Of a DNA stretch of 64,000 nucleotides, positions 42,328 through 51,286 are shown piece by piece. The DNA comes from Pandoraea terrigena. Lineage in GTDB: Bacteria; Pseudomonadota; Gammaproteobacteria; Burkholderiales; Burkholderiaceae. The notes under the pieces are model-generated. The model searched no databases. It saw only the letters and a program-made list of their open reading frames with translations, and had not been told where the DNA came from. The stretch covers positions 434,001-498,000 of the forward strand of contig NZ_CABPRU010000003.1 in assembly GCF_902459705.1 (NCBI RefSeq). The letters are read 5' to 3'. Every line of letters begins with the position of its first letter. Position 1 is the stretch's first letter. Both the position numbers and the translations under genes were made by a program.

Positions 42328-43104
42328 TTGAAAGCGAACTCACCCAATCCGATCGGAGCGATCGAAAAGGCCTGTCGAGTACTGAAGGCGATGAGCGATG
42401 GCCGCAATGTCCGACTCGTGGACATCGCGGATTACTGCGGCCTGGATCGCTCGACCACGATGCGCGTGCTCGACATCCTGATTCGGGAAGGCATGGTGTC
42501 GCGCGACGCCGATTCCCGGCACTACCGACTCGGTGCCGAGATCGTCAGAATTGCCAACGGCGTGGAGGAAGAGATCGACTGGCGCGCGATAGCGCGCCCG
42601 AGTCTGCTCCGGTTGAGCGGCGAATTCGCGGACACGTCGCTGATGTCGGTGTTGAGCGGACTGGAGATGGTGTGCGTAGACCTGCAGATCGGTGAGTATC
42701 CGGTGCGCGCGAATTTTCAGGCGCTCGGCAGCCGCCGTACGCTAGGCGTAGGGTCGAGCGGGCTCGCGGTGCTCGCCGCTATGCGCGACGCCGAGCGCGA
42801 AGCCGTGCTCGCGCAGATTGCGCCGCGTGTCACGCACTATCCGACGCTGACGGATACGTTTTTGCGCGGGGCGATCGCGCGCGTGCAGGACAAAGGCTAC
42901 GCGGTGTTGATTGATGCCGTTGTGCATCGTATGGGAGGGATCGCGGCGGCGATCCGCTCACCGGGTGGCGAGGTGATTGCCGCAGTGGCGATCTCCGCGC
43001 TGTCGGAGCGGATTCTGGAGAGGGAGCCCGAGCTTGCGGCGGCCGTGAAAAAGGAGGCCGCGGCCATCGAGGTCGCACTCGCAGACGCAAGGACACGCTT
43101 GTGA
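42328..43104 (+). CDS. IclR family transcriptional regulator
   Basis: The 258-residue protein begins at a TTG preceded by GGAGAG. It has the N-terminal winged helix (VRLVDIADYCGLDRSTTMRV) and the effector domain (ALGSRRTLGVGSSGLAVLAA, AIAVRQ-like C-terminus AAAIRSPGGEVIAAVAI). It is divergent from the acyl-CoA carboxylase operon, with TTTGCA-type palindromes in the 193-base gap, so it most likely represses or activates both. A small GCGCCG-CT-CGGCGC hairpin follows its stop (43106-43119). Confidence 0.9.
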   Translation: MKANSPNPIGAIEKACRVLKAMSDGRNVRLVDIADYCGLDRSTTMRVLDILIREGMVSRDADSRHYRLGAEIVRIANGVEEEIDWRAIARPSLLRLSGEFADTSLMSVLSGLEMVCVDLQIGEYPVRANFQALGSRRTLGVGSSGLAVLAAMRDAEREAVLAQIAPRVTHYPTLTDTFLRGAIARVQDKGYAVLIDAVVHRMGGIAAAIRSPGGEVIAAVAISALSERILEREPELAAAVKKEAAAIEVALADARTRL

Positions 43105-43231
43105 AGCGCCGCTCGGCGCAAGGCACTCCCCGCCCCAAAGTGCGAGAGCATGACGGCGCGAGCACGTCGCAACGCGAACACCTGAAGGCGCTGACGCACG
43201 ACGCCAACGAACCATGACCCGCGCCAGTCGA

Positions 43232-44044
43232 TTATGCGGCGCTTGTTGGGCGCGCCCCACCGGGCGGAGAAGCAACGGCGTCGGTCTGGCGGCTCTCGAT
43301 GACCGCCCGCGTACGCTGTGAAATCCGAGCCGCCGCCTCCTTGATCGATTCGACGAGCCGGTCGAGATTGGCGAACTGCAGACGCGGCGTCGGCACGATC
43401 ACCGCGAGCGCGCCGACCGCTTCGCCCGAGTCGTCCGTAAACAGCGGCGACGCCAGCGCCGAAACCCCGACTTCAAGTTCGTCTCTCGAAAGATAAAAAC
43501 CTGCGCGCCGAATCCTGAGCAATGCCCCACGAAATTCTTCAAGTGTCGTGCCCAGTCCGCTGTGCGCGATGTCCTCGGCGTATTGATCGAACAACACCGC
43601 CAGCTTGGCCTTGGGAAAGGTCGACAGGATGGCCTTTGACGCGGCACCGAGGAAAAGCGGGCGTGGGCGCCCTCGGCCGTATCTGAGATCAAGCGATGCG
43701 TCGTGCGTCTCCCGATGAGTGTCGACAAGTTCGTTCCCGTACCACCGAGACATCACGATGTCGAAGCCTGAATGCTCGCTCAGTTCCCGCATGATCGGTT
43801 GACCTGCCGCCAGCAGTGGATCAGACACGCGCAAGTGGTAGTCGAGCTTGATGATGCGAGGGCCAAGCCCGTAGTCCCCTCCCGCAAAACGCACGAGCAA
43901 GCCCGCATCCACAAGCTCTCGCACATAGCGGTAAGCCGTCGGAATCGAGCAACCGAGTTCCGCGCCAACGTCTTCGGCGGACAGGAACGGCTTGGCCTCG
44001 GAAAACAGATCGAGGATGGATAGGACTTTGGTGATGCTCGACAT
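43232..44044 (-). CDS. IclR family transcriptional regulator
   Basis: 270 residues from ATG 44044 (MSSITKVLSILDLFSEAKPF); the open frame to 44182 is an unlikely extension. The winged helix includes LSAEDVGAELGCSIPTAYRY and the effector domain has LGAASKAILSTFPKAKLAVL and SALASPLFTDDSGEAVGALA. It is in line with the VOC-family gene at 44219-44785 and divergent from nothing close by. It probably controls the VOC/FAH/hydroxylase cluster to its right. Confidence 0.88.
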   Translation of the reverse strand: MSSITKVLSILDLFSEAKPFLSAEDVGAELGCSIPTAYRYVRELVDAGLLVRFAGGDYGLGPRIIKLDYHLRVSDPLLAAGQPIMRELSEHSGFDIVMSRWYGNELVDTHRETHDASLDLRYGRGRPRPLFLGAASKAILSTFPKAKLAVLFDQYAEDIAHSGLGTTLEEFRGALLRIRRAGFYLSRDELEVGVSALASPLFTDDSGEAVGALAVIVPTPRLQFANLDRLVESIKEAAARISQRTRAVIESRQTDAVASPPGGARPTSAA

Positions 44045-44218
44045 CTGAACAATGGACCCTATGAACGTGAGTGAATTATAGCCAGAGCCCGCAGCCGATC
44101 GGTCAGGGCCGTGCGTATCGGCAAAGCGCACGCGGGGCCGGCGACTTCGCGCAGCGTCAACTGACCCCCAACCCCAACGCAAGCAGCAACGCCTGTCGTC
44201 GTGCGTCGCGTCACCCGA

Positions 44219-44785
44219 TCACACAAGCCCCATGCGCTCAGCCATCTCCGCTTGCCATACGCTTCGCGGACGGAAACCCGGCAGGGTTCTGGCGTGGCGC
44301 TCGACATCCGCCATCAGCTCGGCGTCTGGCAGGTCGAAGTCGACCGGCACCCGCATCGGCTGGTCAACGTACCACGGCGTGTCGATGAACAGTTCCAGCC
44401 GATTGCCTTCCGGGTCTCGCGCATAGATCGAAACCGCATTTCCATGGGTCACGGGGCGGATTTCATCGAGCCCTTCCGCCACGAACTTTTGGTGGAACTG
44501 CCGGAGCGTGGCAAGACTGTCCGCTTCCAGCGAAATCTGGTTGATCGGATTGAACGCCAGTTGCACCGGACGGCCGCTCGCCAGGACGATCTGATGATGT
44601 ACCGCCGGATCACGGCTCAAGAACACCAACTGCACGTCTCCATGCTGCGCCCGCAGCTTGCCACGATCCGTCACCGTGAACTCCAGCACCCGGGAATAGA
44701 AATCTTCGACCCGCGCCATATCGCTCACGTAAAAACCCATATGGCTCAACGAGAGCCCCCGCCGCTTCTGCTTCAACCCTTCCAT
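44219..44785 (-). CDS. VOC-family protein, one-domain extradiol-dioxygenase-like
   Basis: This 188-residue protein has the vicinal-oxygen-chelate fold. Candidate iron ligands are His15 (LSHMGFYV), His63 or His64 (AVHHQIVL) and Glu131 in DPEGNRLELFIDTP, which matches the signature of catechol-2,3-dioxygenase-like proteins. It is shorter than two-domain extradiol enzymes (about 300 residues). Divergent from an FAH hydrolase and close to an MhpA-type hydroxylase, it may cleave the hydroxylated ring made by that enzyme. Confidence 0.82.
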   Translation of the reverse strand: MEGLKQKRRGLSLSHMGFYVSDMARVEDFYSRVLEFTVTDRGKLRAQHGDVQLVFLSRDPAVHHQIVLASGRPVQLAFNPINQISLEADSLATLRQFHQKFVAEGLDEIRPVTHGNAVSIYARDPEGNRLELFIDTPWYVDQPMRVPVDFDLPDAELMADVERHARTLPGFRPRSVWQAEMAERMGLV

Positions 44786-44810
44786 GCTCGTCTCCGATAG
44801 TGATAAACCC

Positions 44811-44839
44811 TAACGAAAAACACGTTGTGCTCATCGTTA
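44811..44839. promoter_or_regulatory. Inverted repeat in the VOC/FAH divergent gap
   Basis: TAACGA (44811-44816) and TCGTTA (44834-44839) are perfect arms with a 17-base spacer. It lies 26 bases before the VOC start and about 90 before the FAH start. It could be the binding site of the nearby IclR protein. Confidence 0.4.
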
Positions 44840-44929
44840 AATGTAGTTTATTCTCAAATTACGATAAATACATCATTTTTGTTAGCACCATACGGATCGA
44901 ATAGACCGTTCTTTATCATCGGAGCATCA

Positions 44930-45781
44930 ATGAAACTCGTCAGCTTCTCCACCTCGCACGGCCCCTCGTTCGGCGTTGTTCGCGACAACACAATCTTCGA
45001 CCTGGGCAAGCGCCTTGATGGGCGCTTCGCGGACCTTAAAGCGCTGATTGCCGCCGACGCCTTCGCGGAAGCGGCCCAGGCAATCGAAGGCGCACAGGGC
45101 GACCACGTGCTCTCGGACGTGACGTTGCTGCCGGTCATTCCCAATCCCGAGCAGATCTTCTGCGTGGGTCTGAATTACGCCGAGCACGTCAAGGAAACCC
45201 AGCGCGAAGTGACCGAGCAGCCCACGATCTTCATGCGGCTGCCCGCCTCCCAGGTTGGCCATGGTCAACCGATGCTGCGCCCGCCCGAAACACAGCAGTT
45301 CGACTACGAGGGCGAGATCGCCGTCATCATCGGCCGCGGCGGACGGCGTATCTCCGAAGCCGACGCGTGGCATCACGTTGCGGGTTATGCCTGCTACAAC
45401 GACGGCTCCGTGCGCGACTGGCAGCGCCATACGACGCAATGGGGGCCGGGCAAGAACTTCTACCGCACCGGCGCGTTCGGGCCGTGGATGGTCACACGTG
45501 ACGAGATCGCGCCGAATTCGCTGATGACGCTCGTCACCCGCCTGAACGGGCAGGAAGTGCAGCGCGCAACCACGGACATGCTCATCCACGGCATCGCCAA
45601 GCAAATTGCTTATCTCTCGACGTTCACGCCGCTCTTCGCGGGCGACGTGATCGTGACCGGCACGCCGGGCGGCGTCGGTGCGAAACGCCATCCGCCGCTG
45701 TTCATGAAACCGGGCGATGTGGTCGAGGTGGAAGTGGATCGCATTGGGCGGCTGTCCAATCCGATTGCCGACGAGGCGTAA
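44930..45781 (+). CDS. Fumarylacetoacetate hydrolase (FAH) family protein
   Basis: 283 residues from ATG 44930, with GGAG just upstream; an in-frame start at 44825 is less likely. It contains IFCVGLNYAEHVKE, FDYEGEIAVIIGRGG, RTGAFGPWMVTRDEI and VTGTPGGVGAKRHPP. It is a close paralog of the FAH protein at 7043-7918. It leads a rightward group with an MhpA-type hydroxylase and an MFS carrier, so it should hydrolyse the diketo acid formed after ring cleavage. Confidence 0.92.
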   Translation: MKLVSFSTSHGPSFGVVRDNTIFDLGKRLDGRFADLKALIAADAFAEAAQAIEGAQGDHVLSDVTLLPVIPNPEQIFCVGLNYAEHVKETQREVTEQPTIFMRLPASQVGHGQPMLRPPETQQFDYEGEIAVIIGRGGRRISEADAWHHVAGYACYNDGSVRDWQRHTTQWGPGKNFYRTGAFGPWMVTRDEIAPNSLMTLVTRLNGQEVQRATTDMLIHGIAKQIAYLSTFTPLFAGDVIVTGTPGGVGAKRHPPLFMKPGDVVEVEVDRIGRLSNPIADEA

Positions 45782-45837
45782 AGCGCGTGACCGGGTGCGG
45801 CGAGCCGCCCCCGGTGTCTCATCAGCAGGAAACAAAT

Positions 45838-47361
45838 ATGTCAAATCAAACGATTCCAACGCATACGTGCGACTACGACGTCGCGATCATCGGTCTGGGC
45901 CCCACCGGGGCCACACTGGGCAATCTGCTCGCGATTCAGGGTTTGCGGGTGCTGGTGCTGGAGCGCGACAAGGACATCTTTGCGCTGCCGCGCGCGGTCC
46001 ATTTCGATGGCGAATGCATGCGCGTGTTTCAGACGATCGGGATTGCAGACGCCCTGCTCCCCAACCTGTTCGTCGGCCCGGGAATGAAGTTCGTCAACGC
46101 GCAAGGCAAGTTGCTGATCGACTGGCCACGTCCGACCAGCATTGGGCCGCATGGCTGGTGTGCCAGTTACAAATTCCACCAGCCCGACCTGGAGAATGCT
46201 TTGCGCAAGCGCCTCGCGCAGCAACCCAACGTCGAATTGCGCCTGCGACACGAGGTGTTCGCCCTTGACGAGACAAGCGACGGCGTTCAATTGCGCTTCG
46301 AGGACACGCGTTGCGGCAAACTGGGGCGCGCCACCGCTCGATATGTCGTCGGGTGTGACGGCGCGCGCTCCATTGCGCGGCGATTCATGGGCACCGAGCT
46401 GACGGATCTCAAATCGCACGAACGTTGGGTCGTGGTGGACGTCATGCTCAATGCGCCACGCCCCGAACTGGGCGACGTCTCAATTCAGTATTGCGACCCG
46501 GCGCGGCCGACCACTTACACACGCGGTCCCGGCAATCGTCGCCGCTGGGAAATCATGGTGATGCCCGGCGACGATTCGACACAACTCACGACCCCGGAAT
46601 GGCTGTGGGACAAGCTCGCTCGCTGGATCTCGCCCGCCGACGCACGGCTCGAGCGCTCGGCCGTCTATACGTTTCATTCCGTCGTCGCCAACGGTTGGCG
46701 CCGCGGCCGGTTGCTGCTGGCAGGAGACGCTGCACACCAGACGCCTCCATTCATGGGCCAAGGCATGGCAGCCGGTATTCGCGATGCGTCGAATCTCGCC
46801 TGGAAGCTGGGTGCCGTGCTTCGCGGCGAAGCCTCCGATGCCCTTCTCGACACGTATGAATCGGAACGCTCGCCGCATGTGCGCGAATTTATCGAAACTG
46901 CCGTTCAGCTCGGCGCCGTCATACAGACAACCCACCCGGAACTTGCGAACGCTCGCGACGACGAGACGGCCGAAGCCATCCGCAATTTTGTGACGCCGCA
47001 ACCGAAGCTCGGACCAGGAGAATGGGTAGACGACCCGTCAGGCACGGCAGGACAGATTGCGCCGCAACCGCGCCTGCGCGATGGCCGGCGTCTTGACGAC
47101 GTCGTCGGCTACCGATTCGCACTGGTGACCTTGCCGGAGTTGCTCAGCGAGTGCCCGGACCTACCTGATCAGGCGGCCCGCGCGCATGTCCAGCTTATCG
47201 CGAGCGAGGATGCGTCGATCCGCGAGTGGCTCGGGTCAACCGGCGCTGTCGCCCAATTGGTGCGCCCCGACCGATACGTGTTTGGTGTCGCGCCTGACGC
47301 GCATGCCCTGGACCACCTGCTTGACCAGGCACTGCCCCATCCGCGCACGGAAAACGCCTGA
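45838..47361 (+). CDS. FAD-dependent aromatic hydroxylase (MhpA/PheA type)
   Basis: 507 residues from ATG 45838, with AGGAA upstream. It has the FAD motif GLGPTGATLG near the N-terminus, the second FAD motif LLLAGDAAHQTPPFMGQG, and a C-terminal thioredoxin-like domain of reduced length. Such enzymes use NAD(P)H to hydroxylate a phenolic ring, as in 3-(3-hydroxyphenyl)propionate, 3-hydroxybenzoate or resorcinol pathways. It lies 56 bases after the FAH gene and 84 before an MFS carrier. Confidence 0.9.
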   Translation: MSNQTIPTHTCDYDVAIIGLGPTGATLGNLLAIQGLRVLVLERDKDIFALPRAVHFDGECMRVFQTIGIADALLPNLFVGPGMKFVNAQGKLLIDWPRPTSIGPHGWCASYKFHQPDLENALRKRLAQQPNVELRLRHEVFALDETSDGVQLRFEDTRCGKLGRATARYVVGCDGARSIARRFMGTELTDLKSHERWVVVDVMLNAPRPELGDVSIQYCDPARPTTYTRGPGNRRRWEIMVMPGDDSTQLTTPEWLWDKLARWISPADARLERSAVYTFHSVVANGWRRGRLLLAGDAAHQTPPFMGQGMAAGIRDASNLAWKLGAVLRGEASDALLDTYESERSPHVREFIETAVQLGAVIQTTHPELANARDDETAEAIRNFVTPQPKLGPGEWVDDPSGTAGQIAPQPRLRDGRRLDDVVGYRFALVTLPELLSECPDLPDQAARAHVQLIASEDASIREWLGSTGAVAQLVRPDRYVFGVAPDAHALDHLLDQALPHPRTENA

Positions 47362-47445
47362 TCGGCGGCCATCGGGCCGCCGTTGGGCAACACCATTGCG
47401 CATATACGTCATTGGACATAGAAGCCAACCCTTCCTGGAGAAGTC

Positions 47446-48792
47446 ATGGAGACAACCCGCAACCCCGCCGGCGATATCAGCCGTCCGCAATCCACCGGTC
47501 TGACACGATCGCAATGGAAGATGATTCTCATCGCGAGCCTCGGCGGCTCACTGGAGTTTTACGACTTCATTGTGTATGGCTTTTTTGCTCACTACATCGC
47601 CGCGCAGTTCTTTCCTAACGCGTCGGCGCTGTTGAGCATGCTCGCCGCCTACTCCGTACTGGCGATCGGCTACGTGATTCGACCGCTCGGCGGCATTGTG
47701 CTGAGTAGCTGGGGAGATCGTTATGGCCGCCGCCCCGTGTTTCTCGGCTCCATCGTCGTCGTGACCACCGCGACCATTTGCCTTGGCCTGCTGCCGAACT
47801 ATGAGCACTGGGGGATCACCGCATCGATTGCGCTGATCGTCCTGCGCATGCTTCAGGGGTTCTGTGTCGGTGGCGAAATGCCCGGTGCCATTACTTATGC
47901 CGTGGAAGCTGCGCCGCATCGCGCGGGCCTGGCTGCCGGCGTCATCATCTGCGCGGTGAACGTGGGCGTATTGCTCGCGACCGTCGTCAACCTCGTCATT
48001 CAAAGTTCCCTGTCGAGCGCAGATGCCGCGGCGTATGGCTGGCGAGTCGCCTTCCTGTTCGGAGGTCTCTGCGGAATCGTGTCGTACTGGATGCGACGCA
48101 ACCTCGACGAGTCTCCCGAGTTCCAGAAGATGCATGGCGCCGTCATCAAGCAACCGTTTCGCGAGACGCTTCGTCACCACGGTAAATCAGTCGTCACCGC
48201 CGCACTCACGATCGCGGTCATGGCCGGTGTCAATGGCATCTTGTACGGGCACATGCCGGCTTACCTGGTGCAACAACTTCACTATGCGCCCCGAACGGCG
48301 GCGATCGCGCAGAACGCTTATCTGATCGTCAGTTCCTTTGGCTTGCTCGCAGCGGGCTGGCTTGGCGACAAGGTGCCGCGCCGCTACCTTCTGCGTGCGT
48401 CGGCCGCGTTGCTGGTGGTACTGAGTTATCCGTTTTATTACGCGCTGATCAACCACGCCGTGGACCTGGTGACCCTGTTCATCTTCGCGGCGCTGGTCTT
48501 CTCGCTCGCAAGCGGTACATGGGCGTCCGTGCTTGCCGATCAGTTCCCGGTTCAGGTGAGATTCAGCGGCATCGCACTCTCGTATAACGCCTCCGTTCTC
48601 GTCTTCAGCGGATTCGCCCCCTTGCTGGCGACCATGCTGATCCGTGAGACCGGCTCACTGGCCGCACCGGCGTACTTCGTTATCGGCGCCTGCGGTATCG
48701 CGTTGTTCGCGAGCTTTGGACTCCCCGCCAGTCGATCGACATCGCCGCTCGGGTTACCGCCGGATCGACTCAACGGCGAACCGTCGCGCTGA
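47446..48792 (+). CDS. MFS transporter, metabolite:H+ symporter (MHS) type
   Basis: This 448-residue, 12-helix carrier has GGSLEFYDFIVYGFFAHYIA in helix 1, RPLGGIVLSSWGDRYGRRP between helices 2 and 3, and MLQGFCVGGEMPGAITYAVE in helix 4, as in shikimate, citrate and aromatic-acid MHS carriers. GGAG precedes the ATG. It is the third gene of the FAH-hydroxylase-carrier unit and probably imports the aromatic acid. Confidence 0.9.
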   Translation: METTRNPAGDISRPQSTGLTRSQWKMILIASLGGSLEFYDFIVYGFFAHYIAAQFFPNASALLSMLAAYSVLAIGYVIRPLGGIVLSSWGDRYGRRPVFLGSIVVVTTATICLGLLPNYEHWGITASIALIVLRMLQGFCVGGEMPGAITYAVEAAPHRAGLAAGVIICAVNVGVLLATVVNLVIQSSLSSADAAAYGWRVAFLFGGLCGIVSYWMRRNLDESPEFQKMHGAVIKQPFRETLRHHGKSVVTAALTIAVMAGVNGILYGHMPAYLVQQLHYAPRTAAIAQNAYLIVSSFGLLAAGWLGDKVPRRYLLRASAALLVVLSYPFYYALINHAVDLVTLFIFAALVFSLASGTWASVLADQFPVQVRFSGIALSYNASVLVFSGFAPLLATMLIRETGSLAAPAYFVIGACGIALFASFGLPASRSTSPLGLPPDRLNGEPSR

Positions 48793-48861
48793 CCCTTCAA
48801 CGCCACATCACTGCGGGGACGGCGGACGCCGCTTAGCGCGACACCGCCGCCGGGCACTCGC

Positions 48862-49734
48862 TCAGTCTGCGTGAGCCCGATCAAACGCCCACACTTCCGG
48901 GAAGCCCATCAACTCGCACATTTGCGAGAACGGATAGAGCGCGTTGTCGATGCCCATCGTGCCCTTGCCGGCCTTGATCTGCGCGTATGCATGTTCCAGG
49001 GCGCGCGCGGCGGCCAGGAAGCCCGTCGCCGGATAGATCGCCATGGAAAACCCGAGCGACTGCAATTCCGCTGGCGACAATTGTGGTGTGCGTCCGCCCT
49101 CGACGATATTGCACAGCAGTGGCACGTCGAAGGTTTTTCCGATCGTCTCCAGCTCCTCCGCGCGCTCGGGCGACTCGATGAACAGGATGTCCGCCCCCGC
49201 CTTCACGTAAGCCTCGCCTCGACGCAATGCTTCGTCCAATCCGAGCGATGTGCGGGCGTCGGTGCGTGCAACGATCTGGAAGTTCGCGTCGTCGCGCGTC
49301 TGTGCCGCGACCTGGATCTTCTTGACCATATCGCCGGCCGGAATCACCCGGCGACCCGGCGTATGGCCGCACTTCTTCGGAAACTCCTGGTCTTCAAGCT
49401 GAATACCTGCCGCGCCCGCGCGTTCGTAGCCACGCACCGTGTGCATGACATTGAGCAACCCACCGTAACCGGTGTCGCCATCGCAAATCAATGGCGTGCG
49501 GCTGTTGCCGCAGAACGCCGTCACACGATTGACCATGTCGGTATAGGTCGCCAGGCCGGCATCGGGTACGCCCAGATACGAGGCGACGGTGCCGAAACCG
49601 GTCATATAAAGACAGTCGAACTGCATCGCGTCAGCCATGGCGACCGAGATCATGTCGTAGATCCCCGGCGCGACGACAATGTCGTGCCGAGCCAGTTTCG
49701 CTTTGAGTTGACTGCGTTTTTCTTGGGCGTTCAT
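48862..49734 (-). CDS. Isocitrate lyase/PEP mutase superfamily protein
   Basis: The 290-residue TIM-barrel protein has CDGDTGYGGLLNV with the metal-binding Asp residues, GIQLEDQEFPKKCGH (the KKCGH loop with the lyase Cys), and IVARTDA. It resembles 2,3-dimethylmalate lyase, 2-methylisocitrate lyase and oxaloacetate hydrolase proteins, which split C-C bonds beside a carboxylate. It is the third gene of a leftward gntR-MFS-lyase unit (95-base gap to the MFS gene). Confidence 0.88.
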   Translation of the reverse strand: MNAQEKRSQLKAKLARHDIVVAPGIYDMISVAMADAMQFDCLYMTGFGTVASYLGVPDAGLATYTDMVNRVTAFCGNSRTPLICDGDTGYGGLLNVMHTVRGYERAGAAGIQLEDQEFPKKCGHTPGRRVIPAGDMVKKIQVAAQTRDDANFQIVARTDARTSLGLDEALRRGEAYVKAGADILFIESPERAEELETIGKTFDVPLLCNIVEGGRTPQLSPAELQSLGFSMAIYPATGFLAAARALEHAYAQIKAGKGTMGIDNALYPFSQMCELMGFPEVWAFDRAHAD

Positions 49735-49829
49735 AACGATTCCAATAAGTCGGTGAAACAGGATTTCCGACGCGCGATGTCATCGACCCGCGCGTCATGT
49801 CAAAACCGGACGCCGTATTGCGCCAGACG

Positions 49830-51227
49830 TCAGCTTTGCGATTTTCCGGAGAATTCCGAATCGCCGAGACCGGCGGCGCCAGGCGCGCCCGCATTCGGTG
49901 CGATGTCCTCGAGCGAGCGCCGGTTGGTCTCGATGCCGAACACCGCGAGCACGATCGACATGGCCGCCAGCACGCAGGCGATCGTCGTGAGAACCTGCTG
50001 GATGCCGCCGGACGCATAGAGCGCGACGACCATCTGCGGTGCGAGAATCCCGGCGACCCGGCCGGCACAGCCCGCCACGCCATTGCCGCGCATGCGGTTC
50101 TCCGTCGCGAACAACTCGGGACAATAGGTTGCGATGCCAAGCGCGACCATCAGATAGGTGAGCGTGAACAGCAGGAAGCCGAGCACGGTCGCCATCTCCA
50201 CACTCGTCGAATGGCCATAGGCCCACCCCACCACGGCGGCAACCGCCGACACCGCGATCATGCCGTTCTTGCGGCCGACCCGGTCGGCTACGAGCACGCC
50301 CACCAGCGCACCCGCCGGACCGCCGAGCGACATCAACGTGGTGTAGCCGAGCGACGACGCCATTCCGATGCCCTGCTTCATCAGGAACGTCGGCACCCAG
50401 ACAATGAAGCCATAGATCACGACGTTGATGCCGATCTGCACGCAAATTGCCACCACCGTGCGACGAATCTGCGCGCGCGAAAACAGGTCCAGCAGCGTGG
50501 TCTGCCGTGTGGCGACGGGCAGCGACTGGCGCACCGGGGGCAATACGCCCCCGCGCGCCGACTCGGCTTCGGCCGCGCGCAGAATCGCATCGGCCTCGTC
50601 GAAGCGCCCCTTGGATTCCAGCCAGCGCGGCGATTCGGGCATCTTGGCGCGCACGAACCACATCACCAATGCCCCCACGCCCACGATGCCGAACATCGCG
50701 CGCCAGCCAATCGAGGGGATGATCAGGTAGCCGAGGAAGGTCGAGAAGAACAACGCCGAATTTGTGATCAGCGACAGGTATGCCGACCACTTGCCGCGCA
50801 CGGCGGGCGGAACGAATTCACCAAGCGAGCCGTAGCCGACCACGATCTCCGCGCCAAGCCCAAGTCCCATGAAGAAGCGGCACACGATCAGCCACGTCAT
50901 GTTGGGCGCGAACGCACCGGCCAGCGACGCCAGGCCAAAGATCGCCAGGTTGAACTGATACGTGAACTTGCGTCCCTTCCGATCGCCCAGCACACCAGCC
51001 GTCAAGGCACCGAGCAGCATGCCGACAAAGGTCGCTGACAGAAAGGTGGCGTTGAGCTGCATCGTCGACCAACCACTCTTGGCCAAGGCCCCCAGCACGC
51101 CGCCGGCCAGGTAGATGTCGAATGAATCGAGGAACATGCCGCCGCCGATCAGCCACAGGATCCGGCGATGGAACCCAGAGATGGGCAGCCGGTCGAGCCG
51201 GGGCCCCGCGTTTATCGAACTCAACAT
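49830..51227 (-). CDS. MFS transporter (sugar-porter/aromatic-acid type)
   Basis: This 465-residue carrier has LDSFDIYLAGGVLGAL in helix 1, ALTAGVLGDRKGRKFTY, GLGLGAEIVVGYGSLGEFVP in helices 4-5, and a cytoplasmic loop about residue 200-250 with PESPRWLESKGRFDEA, the PESPRWL motif of sugar-porter-like carriers (NiaP, BenK and kin). GGAGGAGA lies just upstream of the ATG. It is in line with the GntR gene and the lyase gene and likely imports their substrate. Confidence 0.9.
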   Translation of the reverse strand: MLSSINAGPRLDRLPISGFHRRILWLIGGGMFLDSFDIYLAGGVLGALAKSGWSTMQLNATFLSATFVGMLLGALTAGVLGDRKGRKFTYQFNLAIFGLASLAGAFAPNMTWLIVCRFFMGLGLGAEIVVGYGSLGEFVPPAVRGKWSAYLSLITNSALFFSTFLGYLIIPSIGWRAMFGIVGVGALVMWFVRAKMPESPRWLESKGRFDEADAILRAAEAESARGGVLPPVRQSLPVATRQTTLLDLFSRAQIRRTVVAICVQIGINVVIYGFIVWVPTFLMKQGIGMASSLGYTTLMSLGGPAGALVGVLVADRVGRKNGMIAVSAVAAVVGWAYGHSTSVEMATVLGFLLFTLTYLMVALGIATYCPELFATENRMRGNGVAGCAGRVAGILAPQMVVALYASGGIQQVLTTIACVLAAMSIVLAVFGIETNRRSLEDIAPNAGAPGAAGLGDSEFSGKSQS

Positions 51228-51286
51228 GCGCTGTCTCCTCCGTCGTTATCGACGTGATGTTTTCGGGGTACTGCTGATGGAACCGG

